Positions 8,924 to 18,036 of a stretch of 64,000 nt of DNA are shown one piece after another. The stretch spans positions 337,123 to 401,122 of the forward strand of contig NZ_JAMCCQ010000003.1 in the NCBI RefSeq assembly GCF_023370775.1. The letters are read 5' to 3'. Positions within the stretch are counted from its first letter, which is position 1. Each line of letters opens with the position of its first letter. The notes beneath the pieces were generated by a model, which worked only from the letters and a program-made list of their open reading frames with translations, did not search any database and was not told the origin of the DNA. The position numbers and the translations under genes were made by a program. Source of the stretch: Marivita sp. GX14005 (lineage in GTDB: Bacteria > Pseudomonadota > Alphaproteobacteria > Rhodobacterales > Rhodobacteraceae).

Positions 8924-10990
8924 ATGGGATGCACAAGATTGCCATCTGACACGACCAACATCCTACATCAGGCTGAACTCTACTACGAGCGGCACCTGCC
9001 GAGCGGCATTGGATTGTTTGAACGCGGCAAGCCTAACGACGCACTGGACGATACAGGCTTCATTCTTCGCTTGAACCGGGAAGTCTTTCTTCGCGGAGTG
9101 CTGCCAAGAACCGGTAGGGCTCACCACAAAGTGCGTATGATAGGGGCCGACGGGCGCCTTGGCCCACATGCAGAATTGGTCGTCTTTGGAACTTGGTTGA
9201 TCCTTCACCAGATGCCCGGCAGCATGAAACGGTCGGGAAAGCGCCCAGATCTGCGAAAGGTTCTCAATGTGACGGCAGCAGCGTTTGCGGCATTGCTGTC
9301 GCGCGAGAAACCCCGCACCGATGATCCGGTCACAACAAAGGATGTGGCCAGGCTCTGGCGCATCTGTTTTCGGGAGGCGACCACAACCGCGGCACATTCT
9401 TCGTCACTGCGTTCCTTGCGCATCATCCTCCCTGAATACCTGGTGCACCTCAAAGCCGGTCATGTCGTTTTCAAAGGCGTGCAGATCACAGGATCACCTG
9501 GTCTGAAGCGCTTGGCCAAAGCGCTGGAGACCGGGATCCCAGCTGCCAAGGTCCCTGCCCCAGCACCGACGCCCGCCGCTGCTGCACCGGGGGTGACCCA
9601 GCCAGGTGTTTTCGCTGTATCACATGTTGAGTCCAGCCACGCCGGTGCGCCCGTTACTTCGTTCGAGATCACGTTGGCGTATTCTTCGCCGGCTGCCGAG
9701 GTGGAATACCGCAGCCTCCCACAGGGATCAGTGCCAGCGACTAGACTGCACTACGACATTGAATCCGTTCAAGCGACAAACCATGGGCACCAGCTTCGTG
9801 CAGATCGCGCAGGCCGGGTTGTGTTTGTCCCCGATTTCGACATCGGGCAGGTCAGGGTCAAAGCACTGCTAGACAGGATCGCCTTCACGTTCACAGCGAG
9901 GAGCAAGGTAGACCACAACACCCTGCAGAAAGCGATCCAGGCCGCAAACGGACACGGGGTCTATGTTGCAGACAGAACCAGCCGCGCGAACGACGATAGC
10001 GACTGGCTCGCCTGTCTGCCGGAGCTCGATCTCAGCAAAACGACCGGATATCATTTCGCAGTGCACCTGCAGGACCCGACACCGACACGCCTCCGTGCCG
10101 CGCTTGATGCTGCTAACAGCGTCGCCGGGATAGACGGTGCAGTGCGGCCGTGCATGCTGGAACTCGCCATCGACTTCTATCCGCGATCGACAAACGATCC
10201 GACTGACGCCCTCCTCACACGGGAGCAAATCGTCGGTCTGGCGCAACGGCATATCTGGTCAGACGGGAGCAGACTTGCATCCCCGGACAGCAGGCCGCCG
10301 CGCCAAGAGGACCCCCGCCAAGTCTACCAAGAAGGCACACCTGGTCAGATGCGTTACCTGTTTCCTGACAAAGCTGACCGATACCATTCGGACCGTGAAC
10401 TCAAGGAAACGGGTGTTAGAAAACGGCTCCTTACCGCCCGGTCAGGGAATGACCTATACCTGAACGCAACAACCTATCGCGGAGACAAGGGCGCGCCTCT
10501 CCGTGTCAACATTCAGCACAAAATCGCTGACCGGAGGCACATCGCCAAGGGTGCGAAATACGATCTGGCCGCCGAACAGCGCCGGACGCGGGTTGAGGTG
10601 ACACTGACATCGCTTGAAGAATTGCAGAACGTCGGACTGAAGACTTTGGATGATCTCTCGAACGCCCCATTCCGGAAGATGATCCGCAAGCTGCTCACGT
10701 TTCGCCTCGCCACGTGTGGGTCCGACAATCACGCAATCAATGAGGGGTCAGCATTCGAGTCAATTATCGCCGCGACCTGTTTCACGCCACTGGCAACTGT
10801 CGAGCAGATTGACGGCAGACACGTCGCGAAGGGTGTGACCAGAGCAGCCTGTTGCTCCACTTCAGTTGTCTGCGTTCAAGGCGTTTGCGTATATCCAGCA
10901 CATGACTTGCCGGACGACACAGGCAGATTTGATCCAGGCTATCTGCCGGCGTCGGAATGGATCGGGATGAGGACTGTCGCCGCTTTCTAG
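8924..10990 (+). CDS. Hypothetical protein, 688 aa, weak replication-initiator-like features
   Basis: I do not recognise a family. The protein has an N-terminal part (1-210) rich in basic helices, an Ala/Pro linker at about 210-225 (AAKVPAPAPTPAAAAPG), and a second part with VRPCMLELAIDFYP, LRVNIQHKIADRR and AAEQRRTRVEVTL. The pattern of an E(L)xxDFY segment followed by an RxExTL segment resembles plasmid and phage replication-initiation proteins, but no HUH or catalytic Tyr motif can be assigned with confidence. The ATG at 8924 has no good ribosome site, so the true start may lie downstream. The C-terminus is Cys-rich (AACCSTSVVCVQGVC), unlike the rest, which could mean a frameshifted tail. 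It stands alone between the restriction operon and an insertion sequence. Confidence 0.55.
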   Translation: MGCTRLPSDTTNILHQAELYYERHLPSGIGLFERGKPNDALDDTGFILRLNREVFLRGVLPRTGRAHHKVRMIGADGRLGPHAELVVFGTWLILHQMPGSMKRSGKRPDLRKVLNVTAAAFAALLSREKPRTDDPVTTKDVARLWRICFREATTTAAHSSSLRSLRIILPEYLVHLKAGHVVFKGVQITGSPGLKRLAKALETGIPAAKVPAPAPTPAAAAPGVTQPGVFAVSHVESSHAGAPVTSFEITLAYSSPAAEVEYRSLPQGSVPATRLHYDIESVQATNHGHQLRADRAGRVVFVPDFDIGQVRVKALLDRIAFTFTARSKVDHNTLQKAIQAANGHGVYVADRTSRANDDSDWLACLPELDLSKTTGYHFAVHLQDPTPTRLRAALDAANSVAGIDGAVRPCMLELAIDFYPRSTNDPTDALLTREQIVGLAQRHIWSDGSRLASPDSRPPRQEDPRQVYQEGTPGQMRYLFPDKADRYHSDRELKETGVRKRLLTARSGNDLYLNATTYRGDKGAPLRVNIQHKIADRRHIAKGAKYDLAAEQRRTRVEVTLTSLEELQNVGLKTLDDLSNAPFRKMIRKLLTFRLATCGSDNHAINEGSAFESIIAATCFTPLATVEQIDGRHVAKGVTRAACCSTSVVCVQGVCVYPAHDLPDDTGRFDPGYLPASEWIGMRTVAAF

Positions 10991-11074
10991 GATTTCCATC
11001 CTACCTGACTCGGAACGCTTGAAAGCTACAGCATCTTCGGACGCCCACCTCGTGTCCAGGTCGGTCAAATGACC

Positions 11075-11112
11075 TGTTCATGATTATTCCCGGGTGGAAA
11101 TAGTCATGAACA
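11075..11112. repeat. Palindromic hairpin next to the IS insertion
   Basis: Perfect 9-bp arms TGTTCATGA (11075-11083) and TCATGAACA (11104-11112) surround a partly paired 20-nt centre containing CCCGGG. No T-run follows on either strand, so it is not a standard intrinsic terminator. It may be an operator or the end of the preceding gene's transcript. The IS256 element is inserted 13 bp further on. Confidence 0.6.
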
Positions 11113-11133
11113 GAAGAAGCGGGACAAGGGGGC

Positions 11134-12526
11134 GGTCGTGTCGCGGAGTTGGTGGAAATTCGAGGGCGGCGTAATCTCCGGGTGAACTGACACCCACCCA
11201 ACCGGCGGCGGCAACCGCCAGGGAGATCACGCCATGAACCAGATTACCGACACCGCGAGCTTTGGGCTACTGACCGAAGAGGCCGGGTTCGATCCGATCG
11301 AAGAGCGACTTCGAGCCAACGTGCGCGCGACCATCGAAGCCGTGGTCGAAGAGGAGCTGGCCAGCTTCCTCGGCCGCCTTCGCTACGGCCGGGGTGACAG
11401 CGCTGCAAAGGGCTATCGCCACGGGCACCGGGAGCGGCAACTCACGGGCACCTTCGGCACCGAGACGGTGCGGGTGCCGCGGGCCCGGATCGCGGATGAA
11501 GCAGGCAAGGCGACGGAATGGCGGTCGAAGGCGCTGCCCCGTTACCAGCGCTTGACCAAGAAGGCCGAGGCCCTGATCGCGGCGGTTTACCTGGCCGGCA
11601 CTAACACCCGACGCGTCAAGCGAGCGCTGTTCGGGCTGTTCGAGGGTGCCGTCAGCAAGGACGTGGTCAGCCGAGCCTGGCGCAAGGTGAAGGTGGACTG
11701 GGACGCCTGGTGCGCCCGCAGCCTCGCGGATGAGGACATCGTCCGGCTCATTCTCGACGGCACCGTGATCAAGACCCGGATCGACAAGAAGGCAACGAAC
11801 ATCTCGGTGCTGGCCGCTATTGGCGTGCGGCGCGACGGCCAGAAGGTGCTGCTTTCCATCAGGAATATGGGTGGGGAGAGCACGGCAGCCTGGCGCCAGT
11901 TCCTGGATGACCTCGATGCCCGCGGCCTGACGAGGCCCGAATTCGTGATCGTCGACGGCGCCCCGGGCCTCGAAGCCGCGCTGGCAGCGCTCTGGGGCGA
12001 GGATCTGCCAATCCAGCGCTGCACAGTTCACAAACACCGCAACCTCTTGGCCCATTCGCCGAAGCACCTCCACGACGAACTGATAGAGGAGTATCGCGAC
12101 ATGATCTACGCGGACACCGCGGCCGAGATCGAGACGCGCTGCAAGGCGTTCCTGCGCAAATGGCGCCTGAAGTGCCGAGCGGTGGCCGACAGCTTGGAAG
12201 AAGCGGGCGACCGGCTATTCACCTTCACACGGCTCGATCCGTCGCAATGGAAATCCGCGCGCACGACCAACGCCATCGAACGGCTGAACGGCGAATTTCG
12301 CCGCCGGATCAAGACGCAGACCGTGCTGCCATGCGCAGGGACCGTGCCCATGCTGCTTTGGGCGCTGCTCGCCTCCGGCCAAATCCAGATGCGCAAGGTC
12401 GACGGATGGGAGACCCTCTCTCAGCCCCTCGAACCCATGTCCCTTGACCTCGCCGCCTGAGAGGCCGAACCTTCACATGTCCGGAGCACGCTGCCAGGGA
12501 ATTTCCACAGCATTCGCGACACGACC
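11134..12526 (+). mobile_element. IS256-family insertion sequence with intact ends and target duplication
   Basis: A complete 1393-bp element. Its ends are imperfect 28-bp inverted repeats: GGTCGTGTCGCG and TGGAAATTC match at both ends, with 7 mostly different bases between. They are flanked by an identical 8-bp direct repeat AAGGGGGC (11126-11133 and 12527-12534), the target-site duplication expected for IS256 (8-9 bp). The preserved duplication shows direct transposition into this site with no later rearrangement. One transposase gene fills the element. It lies between genes and does not visibly break an ORF. Confidence 0.95.
11234..12460 (+). CDS. IS256-family transposase (mutator type)
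   Basis: A 408-aa DDE transposase that cuts and joins the ends of its own IS. The catalytic triad can be placed at D175 (LILDGTVIK), D241 (IVDGAPG) and E349 (TTNAIERLN), with the family C-x2-H-x2-R motif at 263-269 (CTVHKHR). The N-terminal part (about 30-100) carries the DNA-binding region, including GYRHGHRERQL. Length is typical of the family (about 400 aa) and no frameshift is seen. The ribosome site GGGAG lies just ahead of the ATG. It is probably active, given intact ends and target duplication. Confidence 0.96.
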   Translation: MNQITDTASFGLLTEEAGFDPIEERLRANVRATIEAVVEEELASFLGRLRYGRGDSAAKGYRHGHRERQLTGTFGTETVRVPRARIADEAGKATEWRSKALPRYQRLTKKAEALIAAVYLAGTNTRRVKRALFGLFEGAVSKDVVSRAWRKVKVDWDAWCARSLADEDIVRLILDGTVIKTRIDKKATNISVLAAIGVRRDGQKVLLSIRNMGGESTAAWRQFLDDLDARGLTRPEFVIVDGAPGLEAALAALWGEDLPIQRCTVHKHRNLLAHSPKHLHDELIEEYRDMIYADTAAEIETRCKAFLRKWRLKCRAVADSLEEAGDRLFTFTRLDPSQWKSARTTNAIERLNGEFRRRIKTQTVLPCAGTVPMLLWALLASGQIQMRKVDGWETLSQPLEPMSLDLAA

Positions 12527-12675
12527 AAGGGGGCGTCGCCAAACCAGTCATTCGAAGCGCAAGTCCGCACGAAGGTGAAAATACCTTTTAACCGCCAATA
12601 GTTCGATCTTCGGGCGGCCGGGATTCAAGCCAAGCGCCCCGGGTCTCAGATCAGGAAACGCCGAGGGTCGCTACC

Positions 12676-14436
12676 CTAATTCATGAAAACCGGCACAAAG
12701 ATGATCAAGGCTCCCGCACCGACCAGTCCGAAGCGCATCTTACCGAGGCGTCGTCGGATCATTCCGATAGACATCATTGCGAGGCCGAGCGCGATCTGTA
12801 GCGCAGTTGCCACTGCCGCTATGGGCGAGGCGGCGAGGTCAATCAGGGCTGGGTTCGCAATCATCGCCAATGGTATGATGTAGAGCCCGAAACCAAGCGA
12901 CATCGCGGTGATCGCGACTTTCAGCCAGTTTTCTCCGATCATCCCGGCTGCGATAAAAACCGCGCCGCAGACCGGCGGCGTGATCGTCGATAAAAGCGCG
13001 AACCAGAAGACGAAGAGATGTGCCTGAATCGTGTCGAGGCCAAGCTCGCGCAGCGCAGGCCCCGCGACTGAGACACAGATCACGTATGCGGCTGTGGTTG
13101 GCACCTCCATGCCAAGGACAAGGCACGCGAGCGCAGTCAGAAGGAGCGCGGGCCAGAGCATGCCGCCCGCCCCTGACAGGATCAGAGATGTGATCTTCAC
13201 GCCGAGTCCAGTGATCGCAAGAACGCCGATGATGATCGAGGCGCAGATGATGATCGCGGCGATCATGGACACCTGACGCGCCGCATTGAGGCAGGCCTCC
13301 TCGATCCGCGCCGCCGTGTCACGCCAAGAGCCGATGCCGCGTGCGTTGAAAAACAGAAGAACGAAGGCCGAGAGGATCGCCACGCTGGCGGCATATTGCG
13401 GCGTGACACGGATGATGAATAGACCGGCCAGCAGCACAACGAAGGGCACCGCAAAGAAGGCCGAGGTCACAGCGACGGTGCGCCAGCCCGGCGAGTCTTC
13501 TGCGGCGATGCCCTTCAGATCGTAGCGGCTGGCGTAGGCATCGACGCCGATCCAGACGGCAACGAAATAGAGGATCGCAGGCAGAAGCGCCGCCGCCATG
13601 ATCTGGGTGTAGGGCACGCCGGTCAGTTCGACCATGACGAAGGCCCCTGCCCCCATCAAAGGCGGCATGATCTGTCCGCCCGACGAGGCGACCGCCTCGA
13701 CTGCGGCCGCCAGCCGCTTTGGATAGCCGAGACGCGTCATGGCCGGCAATGTGATAGCGCCGGTCGAGGCAACGTTGGCCGAGGCCGAACCAGAGATCGA
13801 GCCGAAGAGCGCCGAGGACAAGACCGACATCTTGGCCGCCCCGCCCTTGAGCCGGCCGGCAGCGGCCGAGGCGAGGTTCATGAATCCTTGACCGGCTTCG
13901 CCGGCATTCAGGACCGCGCCGAAGATCACGAAGATCGCCACGACGCTGACCGACACGCCAGTCAGACTGCCCCAAATTCCCCCTTCGGCGATCGTCAGCG
14001 TGCCGATAAAACTGGCCAGCGGCGTGCCGGAATGGCCGAACTCGCCCGGAATATACTGGCCGAAAAGGCCGTAGAGCAACGCCAGAAGCGCCACCAGCGG
14101 CAGCGGCCATCCAATCGCGCGGCGCGCCGCCTCAAGCGCAACACCAAGAAGCACGAAACCGACGGCCATCTGAAACGGGCTTTCGATGAAGCCATACTGG
14201 TTTGCCAGCCTCCGGTGCATCACCGCGACCCAGAGTGTTGCAGCGATGCCAATCACCGTCAGGGTAATCCCGCTGATCCGCAGCCAACCCGTCTGCCCTG
14301 GGACGAGAAGGATCCATGGCAGCGCCAGAGCGAGGTGCACGGGACGGCTGATCAGGTTCGGCACGAGGCCGAAGAACACCAGCGTCAAGTGAAAGGCGAC
14401 GAGAGCCGCCGCCAGAAGGAAGGCGAGAAGACGCAT
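12676..14436 (-). CDS. TRAP transporter fused permease (TAXI type, DctQM fusion)
   Basis: A 586-aa inner-membrane protein with many hydrophobic segments along its whole length, as expected for a fused small (4 TM, about residues 1-120) and large (12 TM) TRAP permease. Diagnostic segments of the large subunit are SGSASANVASTGAITLP (around 215-235) and GGQIMPPLMGAGAF (around 250). It imports an organic acid or similar solute using a sodium or proton gradient, with the binding protein encoded just upstream as partner. The substrate cannot be read from the sequence. It is transcribed after the binding-protein gene with a 60-bp gap. It is metabolic cargo inside an island otherwise rich in defence genes, next to an IS. 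Confidence 0.93.
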   Translation of the reverse strand: MRLLAFLLAAALVAFHLTLVFFGLVPNLISRPVHLALALPWILLVPGQTGWLRISGITLTVIGIAATLWVAVMHRRLANQYGFIESPFQMAVGFVLLGVALEAARRAIGWPLPLVALLALLYGLFGQYIPGEFGHSGTPLASFIGTLTIAEGGIWGSLTGVSVSVVAIFVIFGAVLNAGEAGQGFMNLASAAAGRLKGGAAKMSVLSSALFGSISGSASANVASTGAITLPAMTRLGYPKRLAAAVEAVASSGGQIMPPLMGAGAFVMVELTGVPYTQIMAAALLPAILYFVAVWIGVDAYASRYDLKGIAAEDSPGWRTVAVTSAFFAVPFVVLLAGLFIIRVTPQYAASVAILSAFVLLFFNARGIGSWRDTAARIEEACLNAARQVSMIAAIIICASIIIGVLAITGLGVKITSLILSGAGGMLWPALLLTALACLVLGMEVPTTAAYVICVSVAGPALRELGLDTIQAHLFVFWFALLSTITPPVCGAVFIAAGMIGENWLKVAITAMSLGFGLYIIPLAMIANPALIDLAASPIAAVATALQIALGLAMMSIGMIRRRLGKMRFGLVGAGALIIFVPVFMN

Positions 14437-14496
14437 GTGTCAGGCCTTTAGGAAACTGAAATGGGCCGGGGGAGGTTTCCCGGCCCGGTCGTGGCG

Positions 14497-15450
14497 CTAC
14501 TTCTGCGCGTCGCTCAGCGCGATGCCCGCTTCTTCGTAATAGCGGACCGCGCCGGGGTGGAAGGCAACGTTGACGTTTTCCATCAGCCCGGCATCGACCC
14601 CCGCCCACCAGGGCGCGCTTTCGGCCATCTTCTCACGCTCCTCCCAGAAGGTCTTGGTCAGCTGATAGGCAGCGTCATCGCTCATCTTGGTGGTCGTGAA
14701 AGCCGCCACAGGCAGCGATGTCGTCACGATGTCGCTGTCCTGACCGGCATAGGTCCCTGCCGGGATCACCAGCTTTGCGCGCCCGGTTTCGGCGATTTGC
14801 TCGTCGCTCATCGACAGGACGTTCACCCCCATGCTGGCCGCCGCTTCGATCACGTTGGGCGCCGGGAACGATCCTGCGGTCACAAAGCCATCGATCTGAC
14901 CGTTCTTCAGTGCAGCCACCGCGTTCGAAAGTTCGGCATCCGCCAGGGTGACCTTGCCCTCCAGACCAAAGAGGCCGAGGTATTTAGCACCTTCTGTTGC
15001 TCCGAACGAGCCCGAGCCGAGCAGGATCGTTTTGCCCTCCATGCCAGCAAAGTCGGTCACACCGCTGTCGGTGGACATTACGAAATGCATGGTCAGCGAG
15101 GGGATCGGGAAAAGCGCTCGAATCTCGCCGAAGGCCGCATCGCCCTTTCCGTCGAACGGCCCGGTCGCCTTTTGCGCGGCGCCGACCAGCGCAGGCGGCG
15201 TGGTGAAGACATAGTCACCGCCCCGGGCGCGCACTTCCATGACGTTCTGGGTCGACCCCTGGCTTTCCTCGATCGTGACAATCATTCCGCCATCCGTGCC
15301 CGCCTTCACCGCCTCGGCGATCTCGACGCCCATCTGGTAATAGGACGTGCCGGATTTGGCGGATTTGTAGGTGATGCGCTCCTGTGCCTGGGTGGCCGTT
15401 GCTGCAACGAGCGCCAGAGCGGCGAGTGGAACGAAGTGTATGAGTTTCAT
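14497..15450 (-). CDS. TAXI family TRAP transporter solute-binding protein
   Basis: A 317-aa periplasmic protein with a clear Sec signal peptide (MKLIHFVPLAALALVAATA, cut near AQA/QE) followed by the TAXI start ITYKSAKSGTSYYQMG. It captures the substrate in the periplasm and passes it to the fused permease encoded downstream. Length matches the family (310-340 aa). A GGAGG ribosome site lies just before the ATG. It is first in a two-gene unit; the promoter must lie in the 440-bp region upstream. TAXI proteins have been linked to glutamate and other organic acids in various bacteria, but nothing here fixes the ligand. Confidence 0.93.
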   Translation of the reverse strand: MKLIHFVPLAALALVAATATQAQERITYKSAKSGTSYYQMGVEIAEAVKAGTDGGMIVTIEESQGSTQNVMEVRARGGDYVFTTPPALVGAAQKATGPFDGKGDAAFGEIRALFPIPSLTMHFVMSTDSGVTDFAGMEGKTILLGSGSFGATEGAKYLGLFGLEGKVTLADAELSNAVAALKNGQIDGFVTAGSFPAPNVIEAAASMGVNVLSMSDEQIAETGRAKLVIPAGTYAGQDSDIVTTSLPVAAFTTTKMSDDAAYQLTKTFWEEREKMAESAPWWAGVDAGLMENVNVAFHPGAVRYYEEAGIALSDAQK

Positions 15451-15894
15451 GGTATCCTCCCTTGAGATTGGTTTTTTGCTTTCGGACTATCCGACCGACT
15501 TCGTGCCAGAGAAGCAATGGCGTTTTGTATCACGCGGTGCAACTAAATCGGCTCGGCGCGACGCATGTCACTGAGGAAGAATTGATCCCCCGGCACTTCT
15601 GGCAACACGACGCATCGGGATGGCGTCGTTCACCCTTTTCTAGGCCATCTGTGGGAGCCGCCGCATGTCACCAGTCAACCGGTGCCGCTCTGGCCATTCC
15701 TGGGGCAAGGTCAGTGCAAATGACCAAGTGGCAGCGACTGGATCTTGTGGCGAGCGCAGGTTCCCCGGTCCTCGCTAGACTGCGTTGCTCGGAAACACAG
15801 GTAAATGACCCAACGAAACAAGCTCGTCGCCACGCACCACAATACCCTCGTGACTGGTCACAACACGTCCCGCTGCACCCTCTAAGCTGATTAC
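15451..15894. other. Intergenic region, divergent promoters, no gene seen
   Basis: About 440 bp between the TRAP operon (minus strand) and the DUF3883 gene (plus strand). A 142-codon plus-strand frame (15462-15890) fills most of it but has no recognisable family and an atypical composition, so I leave it uncalled. It may be remnant DNA. Confidence 0.45.
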
Positions 15895-16725
15895 ATGACA
15901 TCAGGTGATTGGTCAGATTCAGCAAACGAGGCTGTCGTGGAGACCTATTTCGCGATGCTGAGCGACGAGTTGTCGGGGCGCGCTTACAACAAGGCGGCCA
16001 ACAATCGAGCGCTTCAAGAACAGACCGGTCGCAGCCGTGGATCAATAGAATTCAAGATGTGCAACGTTTCCGCTGTCTTTCGAGGGTTCGGTTTACCCAT
16101 GGTCGCTGGTTATCAACCGCGCTTCAATTTTCAGATGTCGCTGGCGGAAGCGGTCTCCAATTGGTTGGCCCGTCATCCGGAATGGGAAATGGCGCTACAT
16201 CGACCACCTCCGAAACACGTCGCCGAACCGGAACCCTTGTTTGTCGGAACAGCACCAACTCTGAAGAACACAACGCCTCCCGACGAAATGGAGCAGATGC
16301 AGCATATTGCCCGGCATTTTGATGTGGCTGGACGAGACGCGCGCAACCGCAGCCTGGGACGCGCCGGTGAAGAACGGGTCTTGCAGCACGAACGAACAAT
16401 TCTTCAACAACATGACCGAGCCGACCTTGCAAGCCGCGTCCGATGGGTTGCGGCCGAAGTCGGCGATGGCGCTGGATATGACATCGCCAGTTTCACACCT
16501 GACGGTGAGGACCGGTTGATAGAAGTGAAAACCACCAATGGCTGGGAGCGCACACCGTTCTACATCTCTTGCAACGAATTGGCCGTCGCCGACGAGCGAC
16601 GAGAGCATTGGTGTCTTTTCCGACTGTATGAGTTTGCGCAAACGCCCAAAGCGTTCGAATTGCGGCCGCCTCTCGAGGCGCATGTCTCGCTGACAGCGAC
16701 TGCCGTTCAGGCAAGTTTTCAGTGA
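15895..16725 (+). CDS. DUF3883 domain protein (PD-(D/E)XK nuclease-like)
   Basis: A 276-aa two-domain protein. Residues 1-95 match the small N-terminal domain often found on McrA/McrBC-like and DUF3883 proteins (AVVETYFAMLSDEL, NKAANNRAL, RSRGSIEFKMCNVSAV). The C-terminal half is DUF3883, with GYDIASF and RLIEVKTTNG, giving the D...ExK pattern of the PD-(D/E)XK nuclease fold. DUF3883 domains occur on restriction-type proteins, often fused to helicases or GTPases. Here no motor domain is fused or encoded beside it, so it may act alone or be a leftover part. It faces the same way as the flavin oxidoreductase gene 88 bp later, probably without functional link. Confidence 0.82.
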   Translation: MTSGDWSDSANEAVVETYFAMLSDELSGRAYNKAANNRALQEQTGRSRGSIEFKMCNVSAVFRGFGLPMVAGYQPRFNFQMSLAEAVSNWLARHPEWEMALHRPPPKHVAEPEPLFVGTAPTLKNTTPPDEMEQMQHIARHFDVAGRDARNRSLGRAGEERVLQHERTILQQHDRADLASRVRWVAAEVGDGAGYDIASFTPDGEDRLIEVKTTNGWERTPFYISCNELAVADERREHWCLFRLYEFAQTPKAFELRPPLEAHVSLTATAVQASFQ

Positions 16726-16813
16726 ATTAGGAGAACGAAGCATCCCGTTTGTGCACAGCAGCAGCTTGGCTTGACCGGCCAGGATGATTAGCTGACTGCT
16801 ACCGGAGGCGATC

Positions 16814-17821
16814 ATGCAGAAATTCTCACTCCTCGACCTATCACCCATCCCGGAAGGCAAATCCGCCGCGGATGCACTGGCGTCGATGGTCGACCTAGCC
16901 AAGGCCGCTGAGCTGTTCGGCTATCACCGCTACTGGCTGGCCGAGCACCACAACATGCCCGGCATTGCCAGTGCAGCCACCGCACTCGTGATCGGGCATG
17001 TGGCAGCAGCGACTTCGACCATCCGCGTCGGTGCCGGGGGCATCATGCTGCCCAATCATGCACCGCTGGTCATTGCCGAACAGTTCGGAACTCTGGCGAC
17101 GCTTTACCCCGGTCGGATTGACCTCGGTCTGGGCCGCGCACCGGGAAGCGACATGGCCACCGCGCGGGCGCTGCGACGGCATATGGCTCCGGAAGACAGT
17201 TTCCCGCAGGATGTGCATGAGTTGATCGGCTATTTCGACGAAACATCGGAGGAAACTCCGGTGCGCGCTATCCCCGGCAGCGGCACCCATGTTCCCGTCT
17301 GGGTCCTCGGCTCAAGCCTCTATGGCGCGCAACTGGCCGCGTGGCTTGGACTGCCCTATGCCTTCGCGTCGCATTTCGCACCCGCCCTGCTGAAAGAGGC
17401 ATTGAGCATCTACCGCAACACGTTCCAACCGTCCGAACGGCTTGCCAAGCCCTATGTGATGATGGCCGCAGGGGTCTGTGCCGCACCAACCGATGACGAG
17501 GCCGCATTCCTGCGATCTTCACAGCTCTTGGCCTTTGCCCGCCTGCGCACCGGCAGACCGGGCAAGCTCCCCCACCCGACCCGTGATCTGCACAAGGAGA
17601 TACCGGCACCGGTCATGGCACAGGTCCAGAACGCCCTGTCCTGCTCTGCCACGGGATCGGCGAAAACTGTGCACCGCCAGCTGCGATCATTTGTCGACAG
17701 CTTTCAGCCGGATGAACTGATCATCACCGCCATGATCCATGATCACGCCGCGCGCCTGAGGTCGTTCGAGATCACGGCGGAGGTTCTTGGTGATCTCGTT
17801 GAGGGTTCGGCCGCTTCTTGA
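16814..17821 (+). CDS. LLM class flavin-dependent oxidoreductase
   Basis: A 335-aa bacterial-luciferase-like (TIM barrel) FMN-dependent monooxygenase of the MsnO8/YhbW-like group. It shows the typical start [32 protein letters not shown] around residues 40-53, [26 protein letters not shown] and GLGRAPGSD. It lacks a signal peptide, so it is cytoplasmic. The ribosome site GGAGG lies 7 nt before the ATG. The substrate is unknown; members of the group are often linked to stress or to oxidation of small metabolites. It has no obvious partner here and is best read as island cargo. Confidence 0.93.
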   Translation: MQKFSLLDLSPIPEGKSAADALASMVDLAKAAELFGYHRYWLAEHHNMPGIASAATALVIGHVAAATSTIRVGAGGIMLPNHAPLVIAEQFGTLATLYPGRIDLGLGRAPGSDMATARALRRHMAPEDSFPQDVHELIGYFDETSEETPVRAIPGSGTHVPVWVLGSSLYGAQLAAWLGLPYAFASHFAPALLKEALSIYRNTFQPSERLAKPYVMMAAGVCAAPTDDEAAFLRSSQLLAFARLRTGRPGKLPHPTRDLHKEIPAPVMAQVQNALSCSATGSAKTVHRQLRSFVDSFQPDELIITAMIHDHAARLRSFEITAEVLGDLVEGSAAS

Positions 17822-18036
17822 AACGGCCCAAGAGAGACATCCGCCTGATGGTTGCATTCCTGCGGCCGCAACCCGCTTTACGATCATTCGCAGCATGTGC
17901 GAAATCACGATACCCGCGAAATACCAGTCTGCTGACAAAGTGGGCGTTCGCTGCACTCGAACAGCAACCCCTTTTGGAGGCAGGAGCGTAATGTCGCCCG
18001 CAACACTAACTCGACTGACCCCGCTAGCCCAATAGT

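Noticed and set aside
11075..11112. Palindrome as a Rho-independent terminator
   Set aside because: No T-run follows on either strand, so it is listed only as a repeat.
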